64,000 nt of DNA, from NCBI RefSeq assembly GCF_017115085.1, contig NZ_JABXKJ010000172.1, forward strand, positions 1 to 64,000. The letters run 5' to 3'. Below the pieces are notes generated by a model that ran no database searches, was not told the origin of the DNA, and saw only the letters and a program-made list of their open reading frames with translations. The position numbers and the translations under genes were made by a program. The stretch's first letter is position 1. Each line of letters opens with the position of its first letter. Source of the stretch: Nostoc sp. NMS7 (lineage in GTDB: Bacteria; Cyanobacteriota; Cyanobacteriia; Cyanobacteriales; Nostocaceae). Of this stretch, positions 9,092-16,594 are shown one piece after another.

Positions 9092-10240
9092 TCAATTTAA
9101 AGGATAATAAATATCCTCAGAACTGGGATTAAGATAAGGACGCTGCAAATCTATTAGATGTCGCGTAAAGTGTTGCTCAATAACCCTCATCCGTTCCTCC
9201 ATCGTATTCTTACCTTTTTGCCAAGCTTCTAATAAAGCATTAGCGACAATTTGGCAACGGTTCATCCCAAAACTTTCTTGTGCTGCAAATTTTTGGATTG
9301 GTTCCTCAGCTAAACCTAACCCCGGTGCTAAGAATTTGGTAAACAAGGGAATTTCGGGCTGGAAATGGGATTGATTTTCTGGATAAACAACCTGAAGGAT
9401 TGCGCGGATTGCTGGATAGTCGGGGAGTTTAAAGTAAAGTAGCCCCGAATCATAGCGTCCGTATGCAGAAGGGTTGTGAAGAACCTGAAAGCTAAAGGGA
9501 ATCGAGGCTGCATTCAATTGCAGTGTCAAGCTTTCCATGAGCGCGATCGCACCAGATGCCGTAAAGTTAAAGTAAATTCGCCCTGCTCCCAAATCAGCAT
9601 CGGGGTTGCTCTGGCGTTCTTGTCCGACATTACTAACTGCCAAGTAACAGCCATTTTGCAGTCGATTTTTGGGCATCCAGATTGCTACCGTCTCACCGAC
9701 TTTGGTAGGTTTCTTGCTGGATTTTAAATAGCAGTCTGGCTCAACATAAAGTGTTAAACCGCCTTTAGTCACCGCCATAGTCCCATCAGGTTCTTTTCGC
9801 AACACCTGCCATTGAGGGTCAAAGTAACCTATGCCGTGATTACTAGCGTGCAATTGCTCGTAAAAGTTCCAATCAATCTCCAAAATCGAATTATCTGCTA
9901 AATTATACTTTGGTGGACAATTAGTACTATCAATGTTGACTGCCAAAGTACTTTGTAGCGAACCATTGTAATAGATTCCATAGAGAAAATTTCGCAGCAG
10001 TAGAGTGAGATACTTCTGTTGTAAATCTACAGAATTGTGCTGAAATCTATCGGCTATTTTACTCGGCAGAGCAAAGGGTTGATAATTGGGATGGGAAATA
10101 CAAAAATTTGACTCAATCTGGATATTCTTCGCAATGTCCAATAGAGAAGTTAGCGGTTGATTGATAGTGGTTTCTGAATTCTGTATTTTGAATTCTGTAT
10201 TCTGCTTCAAATTGTTCTGCTCCTTGCCATTAACAACCAC
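9092..10240 (-). CDS. HopA1-family protein, candidate phospho-Ser/Thr lyase partner
   Basis: This 382-residue protein resembles the HopA1 effector family found in many cyanobacteria. HopA1-domain proteins sit beside a phosphotransferase in class V lanthipeptide and thioviridamide-type clusters (LxmY, TvaD) and take part in removing phosphate from Ser/Thr. No catalytic residue can be assigned by eye. The annotated GTG start overlaps the APH gene by 11 nt, so the two are translationally coupled. The first 25 residues (KQNTEFKIQNSE) come from GAATTCTGTATT-type repeats, so the true conserved domain begins near residue 28. No transporter or obvious core peptide is adjacent. Confidence 0.7.
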   Translation of the reverse strand: MVVNGKEQNNLKQNTEFKIQNSETTINQPLTSLLDIAKNIQIESNFCISHPNYQPFALPSKIADRFQHNSVDLQQKYLTLLLRNFLYGIYYNGSLQSTLAVNIDSTNCPPKYNLADNSILEIDWNFYEQLHASNHGIGYFDPQWQVLRKEPDGTMAVTKGGLTLYVEPDCYLKSSKKPTKVGETVAIWMPKNRLQNGCYLAVSNVGQERQSNPDADLGAGRIYFNFTASGAIALMESLTLQLNAASIPFSFQVLHNPSAYGRYDSGLLYFKLPDYPAIRAILQVVYPENQSHFQPEIPLFTKFLAPGLGLAEEPIQKFAAQESFGMNRCQIVANALLEAWQKGKNTMEERMRVIEQHFTRHLIDLQRPYLNPSSEDIYYPLN

Positions 10241-11468
10241 GAAGCCGAGTTTTTTCGTAATAAAGGCGAAGTAACTGTGGCTCCTTTACAGGTTGAGGAA
10301 GTTTATGGATTTTTGCTACAGGATTGAGGATTTCTGACTCTGATATCCCGAAAATAGTCAGCACAGCTTGCTCCGGCATAGTGAGTAAACTTTTAGCTAC
10401 TTCGAGCATACAGATTTCAGCATTATTAAAGTATTTCCGGTACGTAATCATCTCCTGAATTTGATGAACTAGTGCCAGCCCCGCAAACTGGATAACGCGC
10501 AAAACAAAGTCACTGCGGTATGACAAAATCATCGGGAAAGCAGTTATATAAGACCTAATTAAGGCAATAATTGAAGGTTGTAAAATTTCCAACGGTGTCA
10601 ACGCCAGATGTAGAGATTCTTCTAACTCAATGGTGGGGTCTACTACGAGACTATTGAGCCAAATTCCTAAATAGCTTGCTAGTAAAGTCCCTAAATCAAA
10701 AGCTGGATCTCCCCAAGCACAAGCTGACCAATCAATTAGTCGTACTAGGCAATTGTCTAGTTTCTCCCACCTGGAATGAACCAAAATATTGTTTAATTTC
10801 AGGTCGTTATGAGTCAAACAGCAAGGATTCCAGTTAGATGCCAAATCTGCGATCGCAGATTCCAAACTCTCGTATTGTTGATAGAGAACATAGAATTTCA
10901 GTGCATCTGTGGGAACACTCCCAAAAATCTCCGGCTCAATTGACCCTACCCCTTGCGCCGGATTGTAAAAGCCATAGCGAAACTCTCCTTGGGGAGCAGT
11001 TGCCATAAAATCCTTATATTCTCGGCGGTTGAAGGTTGCACGATGGAGTCCCGCCAAAGTAGTGCCGATCGCAGAAGCAATTTCTTGTGGAAAAATCTCA
11101 TTGTTATGGTAGAATATCGCAAGCTCCCGATATTCACTCAGGTAATTGCGGACGAGGATAGAATTTTCTTCGTCAAAATGCACTAGCAACGGTGCGAGGG
11201 CTGAAATATTGCCGAGAACTGGAAACTGTTGGAGCAACTGGTGAAACAGCCATTCCTTAAACAACTCATGGGGCGGCGCATCATTGTTGATGCTACGTTC
11301 TTGTTTAACGAGCAGTTTTCGATTATCTGCTAGAGTCACTAGTAAATCGAAATTGTTTTTACTACTTCCTGGCAACTCAGATTTGTCTGATGCGCCATCT
11401 TCTGAGCTACACAGACCCGCGTCTTGCAGATACTGGATAACGTTATGAGAAGACAGTGATAATACCAT
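10230..11468 (-). CDS. APH/Ser-Thr kinase-like phosphotransferase
   Basis: This 412-residue protein has an aminoglycoside-phosphotransferase fold. The catalytic loop is LTHNDLKLNNILVHS (HxDxxxxN), and the metal motif follows in LIDWSACAWGDPAFDLG. The N-terminal lobe has LLVKQER as the probable ATP-binding lysine. Coupled to a HopA1 protein, it could phosphorylate Ser/Thr of a peptide as the first step of dehydration, as proposed for LxmK and TvaC. A small-molecule kinase role is the alternative. ATG at 11468 is the only sensible start. Confidence 0.75.
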   Translation of the reverse strand: MVLSLSSHNVIQYLQDAGLCSSEDGASDKSELPGSSKNNFDLLVTLADNRKLLVKQERSINNDAPPHELFKEWLFHQLLQQFPVLGNISALAPLLVHFDEENSILVRNYLSEYRELAIFYHNNEIFPQEIASAIGTTLAGLHRATFNRREYKDFMATAPQGEFRYGFYNPAQGVGSIEPEIFGSVPTDALKFYVLYQQYESLESAIADLASNWNPCCLTHNDLKLNNILVHSRWEKLDNCLVRLIDWSACAWGDPAFDLGTLLASYLGIWLNSLVVDPTIELEESLHLALTPLEILQPSIIALIRSYITAFPMILSYRSDFVLRVIQFAGLALVHQIQEMITYRKYFNNAEICMLEVAKSLLTMPEQAVLTIFGISESEILNPVAKIHKLPQPVKEPQLLRLYYEKTRLRGC

Positions 11469-11586
11469 GTATTATTTCCTACTTCATAAATTACTTAAAT
11501 TTATCTGTGTCAAATTTGCTTGGTCTCAGCAGCTTTCGGTAGATAGTAACTGATGTGTAAATAACAATAAAGATTTGTACAATCTA

Positions 11587-11871
11587 CTAATATCCCATAT
11601 TTTGGGTAGAAACCTGCCAAAATGGCACCAAGTCTTTTACAATTCCTTTAAAATTTGCCCCAAGATAACGTGACATCTTTACAAATACATCTAGAGTAAG
11701 TTTTGTGGTTGAGCCTTTTGATGTAGCTCGATCTATCTCCTTTTTTTCTGGCAAAGAAGCATCCCCAGCAAAAATTTGATGTTCAGTAGTCATTCTGAAA
11801 GCAGCGAAGAATTTCAGTAATCCTTCGTCGTAGGAAGCATGACATTCAACGCTATTATTTTTATTTATCAT
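11587..11871 (-). CDS. Doubtful 94-residue ORF upstream of the APH/HopA1 pair
   Basis: The frame from the ATG at 11871 gives 94 residues with a basic, helical C-terminal half (KMSRYLGANFKGIVKDL). It lies in the position where a RiPP precursor would sit. However, codons for HASYDEGLLKFFAAFRMT come from a dispersed repeat (11788-11852), there is only one cysteine, and no good ribosome site is seen. I keep it as a low-confidence gene. Confidence 0.25.
   Translation of the reverse strand: MINKNNSVECHASYDEGLLKFFAAFRMTTEHQIFAGDASLPEKKEIDRATSKGSTTKLTLDVFVKMSRYLGANFKGIVKDLVPFWQVSTQNMGY
11788..11852. repeat. Dispersed repeat of the GTCATTCTGA type
   Basis: The stretch has the form of a widespread genomic repeat: GTCATTCTGAAAGCAGCGAA at one end and GCATGACATTC at the other. 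In other bacteria translated copies give the same FFAA(L/F)RMT peptide, which argues that the overlapping frame is not an ordinary gene. Confidence 0.5.
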
Positions 11872-12114
11872 CACAAAGCCAAAAAAACCGGACTTTTTAG
11901 GCAATTAATGATGATTTTTTTCTTTAATTTTCAAAATTTATGTCTAGAAAGCTTGTTATAACGTTATTTGTGTCACCTACAAAGTGTAGATGACTAGAGG
12001 CGATCGCAAATAAAGGCTACATGAGTGCATCTTATGGAAGTGTACTTTTGTCAAGGATGTTAGGGGAGTTGCAAATAAGAAACCTCTAAGAAGGTTTTAC
12101 TATGTAAAACCGTC

Positions 12115-12135
12115 CCTCTCCGAGTCGGAGAGGGA
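12115..12135 (-). terminator. Hairpin after the WYL regulator
   Basis: CCCTCTCCGA and TCGGAGAGGG form a perfect 10-bp stem 6 nt beyond the WYL stop codon. On the minus strand a short T-run follows (GGTTTTAC). A likely terminator. Confidence 0.6.
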
Positions 12136-12140
12136 AAGAG

Positions 12141-13007
12141 TTAAGACCTGGTTTCGATATCGTATAAATTGCAGAGGGTGAGGAGTTTTTGTTTGAGGCG
12201 ATCGCGCACATTCTCAGGTAAAATAACTACACAATCTGGTGCATACTGCATGACTTCACGACTGAACCAAAATGTACTGGATACTCGCCTGACAACTCGC
12301 CGAACTCGCGCTTTATCTGGTAGCCACTCATTAATATTGTCTTCTGGTTTAGCTTGATAAGCAAAAGCCAAGCCAGAAAATAAGTGCATTTCTACTTTTA
12401 TCTCATCCAAATTAGTACGCCACTCACCAGAAATTGAAGTCACCGCCGCATCCGTAATTCGGTCTAATCGTAAACTCCAGTTGTGAACCAGTTCTGGGAT
12501 ATCAAAATTTCCTTCTGTTTCCTCACACCAGCAATCAAGATATTGTCGCTTTTCGTGGGGTGCTACTTTGGCGTGGCGAACCGTAAAGTTTAATAAACGT
12601 CCAGTTGCATCTTGATAGGAAAGCTGAAAGGGCTGTTCGCGCAAGATATAGCGGTCTATTTCTAAGCGCCAAGCTGGGGGCAAATTCTCTAAGAAACGTT
12701 CGATTTCGCCTCGCAACGGTAATGATAGTTCGCTGCGTTCGAGAAGTAAGTTTGCAATGATTTGGGCTTGTTCAATTTGCCCGATGTCTGTCAAAGCATT
12801 GATACATCTATGTAATGCCCTGATGCGTGGTTCTTTCCAATCGTTATTGTTACCGATGAGTAACTTACGTTGAGCGATCGCTTTAATTAACTTAGAGATG
12901 TTAGGCTCTTCTCCCCACATCATACCGAATTCACGAGCGATCGCTTCTAGCTCGGCTTTGTCGCGTTCTGATATCGAGAGTGTAATAGATTGACCTTTTC
13001 GACTCAT
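12141..13007 (-). CDS. WYL-domain regulator beside type I-D CRISPR-Cas
   Basis: This 288-residue protein has a short N-terminal segment with a ribbon-helix-helix-like start (SITLSISERDKAELEAIARE), a helical middle, and a WYL-type domain from about residue 110 (FQLSYQDATGRLLNFTVRH, then YLDCWCEE). It is transcribed divergently from cas3. In Synechocystis a WYL protein in the same position (Sll7009) represses its I-D CRISPR locus, so a regulator of this locus is the natural reading. WYL domains bind nucleic acid or nucleotide ligands. A C-terminal wing (VRRVSSTFWFSREVMQYAP) resembles the WCX extension. Confidence 0.8.
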   Translation of the reverse strand: MSRKGQSITLSISERDKAELEAIAREFGMMWGEEPNISKLIKAIAQRKLLIGNNNDWKEPRIRALHRCINALTDIGQIEQAQIIANLLLERSELSLPLRGEIERFLENLPPAWRLEIDRYILREQPFQLSYQDATGRLLNFTVRHAKVAPHEKRQYLDCWCEETEGNFDIPELVHNWSLRLDRITDAAVTSISGEWRTNLDEIKVEMHLFSGLAFAYQAKPEDNINEWLPDKARVRRVVRRVSSTFWFSREVMQYAPDCVVILPENVRDRLKQKLLTLCNLYDIETRS

Positions 13008-13013
13008 TAAAAA

Positions 13014-13107
13014 TGTCCGTATACTTTATACACATTCTCTCTTGTAAACTTCTATTTTGCGTGTCAATATAGTTTTTAGCAACCAGTTACGGACACTATT
13101 TAAGTGT
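13014..13107. promoter_or_regulatory. Divergent wyl-cas3 promoter region with nested palindromes
   Basis: The gap between the two start codons carries TGTCCGTA (13014-13021) and its exact inverse TACGGACA (13088-13095). Each lies beside a smaller palindrome: GTATA-CTT-TATAC (13019-13031) and ACACT-ATTTA-AGTGT (13093-13107). The symmetric layout fits paired operators for the WYL protein. The second palindrome abuts the cas3 ATG. Confidence 0.5.
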
Positions 13108-15285
13108 ATGTCCAAAAATTACAGAATTACTCTCAAGCCTGTTTACTCCCAAACCGTCCCGACACCAGACGGGGTGAAATTACCTAAAGATTGGTCGCTT
13201 TCTTGGCATCAAGCCGCAACTTTAGAAGCGTTGCGCGATCCAAATATTGATGTAGTATTCAACACTGCGATGACTGGCGATGGTAAAAGTCTCGCGGCTT
13301 ACCTAGAAGTTCTTCAGGGCGAATTTTCTGCGATCGGACTTTACCCAACCAATGAACTCGCCCGCGATCAAGAAACGCAGATTAGAGGATATGTTGAGAA
13401 ATTCCAGCCAGAGAATCAGCCGCGTGTAGTGCGACTCAGTGGGGCTGATTTAGAGATTTATGCTGAAAATGAGGGATTGAAAAAAGGAGCTGCGATCGCA
13501 ACTCTCACTAACCAGAGAGAAGCATTATTAACTAACCCAGATATTTTTCACTACCTACATCGAGGTGTTTATATAATTCACGGCGATAGTCCAGATAAGT
13601 TATGGGGCAGAATTGATAAAGATTTTGACTTGTTTATTTTTGATGAATTTCATGTTTTCGCTGCTCCACAAATTGCTAGCGTGATTAACACAATGTTGTT
13701 AATTCGCTGTACAAACCGCCGCAAGAAATTTCTGTTTCTCTCAGCCACACCAGATACAAACTTAATTGGGCGATTAGAAAAAGCAGGATTTTGTTGTAAA
13801 GAAATTGATCCTCTAAAACAAAATAAATATCAATTTCCTGATACACCAAAAGAAGGGCAGCAACTGCAAACACAGGGATGGCGGCAGGTAGCACGAACAA
13901 TTTCATTGAATTTTATTTCTTTAGAACCGTCGTTTAAAGCTTCGGAAACTTGGTTAAAAGATAATAGTGATTTGATTTTGGCTCAGTTTCAGCAGTATCC
14001 AGGAAGTAAAGGCGCAATTCTCCTTAACTCAATCGCAGCAGTCAAACGCCTAACTCAATTTTTTCGGGAAATATTACAGCCTTACGGATTGAAAGTTGGA
14101 GAGAATACAGGGCTATCGGGAAAAGGAGAAAAGGAACGAAGTCTTTTTGCTGACTTGGTTATTGGTACTAGCACAATTGATGTTGGGGTTGATTTCAAAA
14201 TCAATTTCCTAATTTTTGAATCATCCGATGCAGGTAACTTTATCCAACGTTTAGGACGCTTAGGAAGGCATGACGAATATGAGAAAGATGGTCAGATAGT
14301 TAAGTTTGAGAATTTCACAGCTTTTTCTCTAGTTCCTAACTTTTTGGTAGAGCGCTTGTTTAAGGGAGATACTCCACTGCTAGAAGTGAATAGTATTTGC
14401 GATCGCCCCTCTTTTCATAATACAATTACTGAGAATTATCGACAAATCAACGATTTTCGTGGTTATTATCGTCGTTGGGGGGCTGTGCAATCATTTCGGT
14501 TGTTTTATCAGTTGAGCGATCGCACAATTAAACAACAGTATGCCCAAAGCCGAGACAAGTTTCAAGAAGCCTGTGAACAATTATTTGAAACTAGTCTGAA
14601 GTCACAAGCTGGACGTATTCAAGGATGGGCGAAAGATTGGCAAGCACTTTCTGGTAAATCAGGAAATCCCATTGCTGAGGATGCTGCTAGTTTTCGAGGT
14701 TCAAGTCCTTTGCAATGTGGTTTATATGACTTAACGGAAGAAAACGAGGCCGATAGGTTTAAAACCTACGATTTACCAGGTATTTTGGGAAATTTAGAAA
14801 TTGAAATGTGGACGGAAGCGGCATTTATACGGACACTCAAAGAAACCGCAGAACGCACCCGACAACCCATTGCCAAAGGTAGATTTGCTCATTGTCTAGC
14901 ATTTATGAAGTTACGTTCTTACCGAGAGGAACGGCTGAACTGGAAGTTTACTTATTCTGAAAACTTGCAGCCAATTGCTGACGCTTGGAAAGTTCAGGTT
15001 TTGACTGGTGTGGAAATTTGGCAACCTGATAACTATTGGGTTGGGGAAATTAACAAACGCCTAAAAAAGGAAGGTTTGGTTTGTTACGTGATTCGCCGTC
15101 CTCTTGCTGAAGTGCGGATGCGGCTAAGGCTACCGATGAATTTTCAGATTTATGGCATCAGCGATCAGTATAGCTTTCATGATGCTACTGCGCCCTATGC
15201 GATCACTTTTGGTCACTCTGCGCTGCTGCTAGATACGCTGGCGTATACGTTTAAAAGCAAAAGAGATGAGATATGGATTGCTTGA
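13108..15285 (+). CDS. cas3: Type I-D CRISPR-associated helicase Cas3
   Basis: This 725-residue superfamily 2 helicase has no HD nuclease domain, as expected for type I-D, where the HD domain is on Cas10d. The Walker A-like TGDGKS is at 56-61, the DEFH box at 179-182, motif III LSATPD near 225, and motif VI QRLGRLGRH at 380-388. It unwinds DNA during interference. The ATG at 13108 (MSKNYRITL) is preferred; an upstream TTG would lie in the promoter palindromes. Two decayed CRISPR repeats start 2 nt after the stop. Confidence 0.93.
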   Translation: MSKNYRITLKPVYSQTVPTPDGVKLPKDWSLSWHQAATLEALRDPNIDVVFNTAMTGDGKSLAAYLEVLQGEFSAIGLYPTNELARDQETQIRGYVEKFQPENQPRVVRLSGADLEIYAENEGLKKGAAIATLTNQREALLTNPDIFHYLHRGVYIIHGDSPDKLWGRIDKDFDLFIFDEFHVFAAPQIASVINTMLLIRCTNRRKKFLFLSATPDTNLIGRLEKAGFCCKEIDPLKQNKYQFPDTPKEGQQLQTQGWRQVARTISLNFISLEPSFKASETWLKDNSDLILAQFQQYPGSKGAILLNSIAAVKRLTQFFREILQPYGLKVGENTGLSGKGEKERSLFADLVIGTSTIDVGVDFKINFLIFESSDAGNFIQRLGRLGRHDEYEKDGQIVKFENFTAFSLVPNFLVERLFKGDTPLLEVNSICDRPSFHNTITENYRQINDFRGYYRRWGAVQSFRLFYQLSDRTIKQQYAQSRDKFQEACEQLFETSLKSQAGRIQGWAKDWQALSGKSGNPIAEDAASFRGSSPLQCGLYDLTEENEADRFKTYDLPGILGNLEIEMWTEAAFIRTLKETAERTRQPIAKGRFAHCLAFMKLRSYREERLNWKFTYSENLQPIADAWKVQVLTGVEIWQPDNYWVGEINKRLKKEGLVCYVIRRPLAEVRMRLRLPMNFQIYGISDQYSFHDATAPYAITFGHSALLLDTLAYTFKSKRDEIWIA

Positions 15286-15286
15286 G

Positions 15287-15403
15287 GTTTCAATCCCTAA
15301 TAGGGATTTTAGTGATTCAAAGTCTGAAGGCAGAGGAACGAACAGTAGTACGTTCACAGGGTATTGTTTCAATCCCTAATAGGGATTTTTCGTGTTTGAG
15401 TGC
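15287..15403 (+). CRISPR. Decayed two-repeat CRISPR remnant
   Basis: Two copies of a 24-nt sequence beginning GTTTCAATCCCTAATAGGG and ending ATTTT start at 15287 and 15366. Each contains the hairpin AATCCCT-AAT-AGGGATT typical of cyanobacterial CRISPR repeats. Beyond 24 nt the copies diverge, so the 3' part of the usual roughly 37-nt repeat has decayed. The interval of 79 nt is close to one repeat plus one spacer. No further copies follow. Confidence 0.75.
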
Positions 15404-15507
15404 CTTAGACTTATACTATAGTGTACAGGTTTTATGCAGGGTAAAAGAGTTTCCCTGGTTAATACACTGTAAACTCTATATACTGATCGTTATTCTATGC
15501 AAAAGCA

Positions 15508-15804
15508 ATGCAAAACCAGAATGCCGACCCCCACCTGACCAACCTTATACTGAATGCCGATTTCGACCATCTCAACCAAGCACTGACTCTACGCCTATTT
15601 GGTGAAGTCCGTGAACATCGTCGTCGCATTGATGCCTTAGAGGAAAAATTAGACTTATTAAATGAATATATATTGCAAATAGTTGACAGTCAGAATGAGC
15701 AAATTGAGGAGTGTAAGGGTTTAATACTGAATTGTATTAGACACAAGGATAGTGAAATTGAAAACCTACAAAGTCTAGTAAATATTTACTGCCCACTAGA
15801 TTAA
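15508..15804 (+). CDS. Small coiled-coil protein of unknown function
   Basis: This 98-residue protein is acidic, with a heptad-rich helix from about residue 35 (RRRIDALEEKLDLLNEYILQ). I do not recognise a family. Its last residues (IYCPLD) and stop codon lie in the first copy of a direct repeat derived from a tRNA 3' end (15789-15825). The present C-terminus may therefore be a recombination junction and not the original end. An overlapping frame (15273-15605) is not coding, since it runs through the CRISPR repeats. Confidence 0.5.
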   Translation: MQNQNADPHLTNLILNADFDHLNQALTLRLFGEVREHRRRIDALEEKLDLLNEYILQIVDSQNEQIEECKGLILNCIRHKDSEIENLQSLVNIYCPLD

Positions 15805-15904
15805 AATGCTGTTTGCAGTGTACACCCGACTTGTAATCAGAAGGTCATCAGTTCAAATGCCTGCCCACCAGATTTAGACTGCTCTGCCGTTTGAAGTGTA
15901 CACA
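15789..15904. repeat. Direct repeat of tRNA 3' end plus flank, att-like
   Basis: Copy 1 (15789-15825) and copy 2 (15861-15904) both run CTGCCCAC(T/C)AGATT, then a TGCT-type stretch, then GTGTACAC. The tRNA-Thr-like 3' half lies between them and ends in copy 2. Such duplications of a tRNA end and its flank are left by site-specific integration at tRNA genes. Confidence 0.6.
15826..15870 (+). pseudogene. Decayed tRNA-Thr(UGU)-like 3' half
   Basis: The stretch contains an anticodon-arm-like GACTTGTAATCAG (loop CTTGTAA, anticodon TGT), then a variable-loop-like AAGGTCATC, a T-loop GTTCAAAT and an acceptor-like end GCCTGCCCACCA. The stems contain mismatches, and the 5' half with the D-arm is missing. 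It cannot be a functional tRNA, and it is best read as an attachment-site scar. Confidence 0.6.
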
Positions 15905-15944
15905 CCATACATAAAGCAATTTACTGTTACTACGCAGATAAACC

Positions 15945-16187
15945 ATGAACGAGCAACAATTTTTGGAAAGAATCACAGTCAACCCCAAAATCTTTGGCGG
16001 TAAACCAATTATTCGAGGTCGCCGCCTAGCGGTTGAACATATTTTAGGGATGCTTGCAGCAGGAGATACTATCGAAACCTTGCTAGAAGCTTATCCCTGG
16101 TTAGAACGGGAAGATGTGCAAGCCTGTTTAATCTACGCGCGGAGGCTAGTTGGTCATGAGCGAATTGAACCATTATTGATAGAGTAA
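15945..16187 (+). CDS. DUF433 antitoxin-like protein
   Basis: This 80-residue protein has the DUF433 pattern: NPKIFGGKPIIRGRRLAVEHIL, then LLEAYPWLEREDVQACLIYA. It is a small winged-helix DNA-binding fold commonly found as antitoxin to DUF5615 toxins. The toxin gene starts 5 nt after its stop, so the two form one operon. Confidence 0.88.
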   Translation: MNEQQFLERITVNPKIFGGKPIIRGRRLAVEHILGMLAAGDTIETLLEAYPWLEREDVQACLIYARRLVGHERIEPLLIE

Positions 16188-16192
16188 CCAAT

Positions 16193-16552
16193 GTGAAAAT
16201 ACTGCTAGATACTTGTGTGTGGTTTGGGGTGCGTACCAATTTACTTGCTGCTGGCTATGACGTAGTTTGGACTGGAGATTGGTCAGAAGACCCAGGCGAT
16301 GAGGAAATTTTAGCAACTGCTTACCGTGAAGGTCGAATTTTAGTAACCCTTGATAAAGACTTTGGAGAGTTGGTGATTGTACGGGGAAATCCTCACTCTG
16401 GCATTTTGCGCTTGGTTAATCTCATCACTACAGAGCAATTAGTTGTCTGTCTGCGAGTACTTCAGCTTTATGGTGATGAATTAGCATCTGGTGCGATTGT
16501 AACTGCCGAATTAGGTAGGGTGAGAATTCGACCAGCCGCAAGCGATAACTGA
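16193..16552 (+). CDS. DUF5615 PIN-like toxin
   Basis: This 119-residue protein starts at GTG. It has acidic PIN-like residues at LLDTCVW near the start, the family's EEILATAYREGRILVTLDKDF, and an NPHSGILRL stretch. The usual first motif is LLDENLP; here the equivalent position reads LLDTCVWFGVRTNLLAAG, which is slightly unusual. It is a predicted ribonuclease neutralised by the DUF433 partner just upstream. Confidence 0.85.
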   Translation: MKILLDTCVWFGVRTNLLAAGYDVVWTGDWSEDPGDEEILATAYREGRILVTLDKDFGELVIVRGNPHSGILRLVNLITTEQLVVCLRVLQLYGDELASGAIVTAELGRVRIRPAASDN

Positions 16553-16594
16553 AAAATTCACAAATTTCAAAAAGCCGTAGCATCAATTTCCGCT

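Noticed and set aside
11587..11904. Small ORF as precursor peptide of the APH/HopA1 pair
   Set aside because: A dispersed repeat supplies part of the frame, it has one Cys and no clear leader/core or ribosome site, and the longest form starts at TTG. Kept only as a low-confidence gene.
15273..15605. 110-codon plus-strand frame starting in the cas3 3' end
   Set aside because: It runs through both decayed CRISPR repeats and overlaps a better coiled-coil frame. The translation (FQSLIGILVIQ) is repeat-derived.
15826..15870. Functional tRNA-Thr gene
   Set aside because: Only the 3' half is present, the D-arm and 5' acceptor strand are missing, and the stems contain mismatches.
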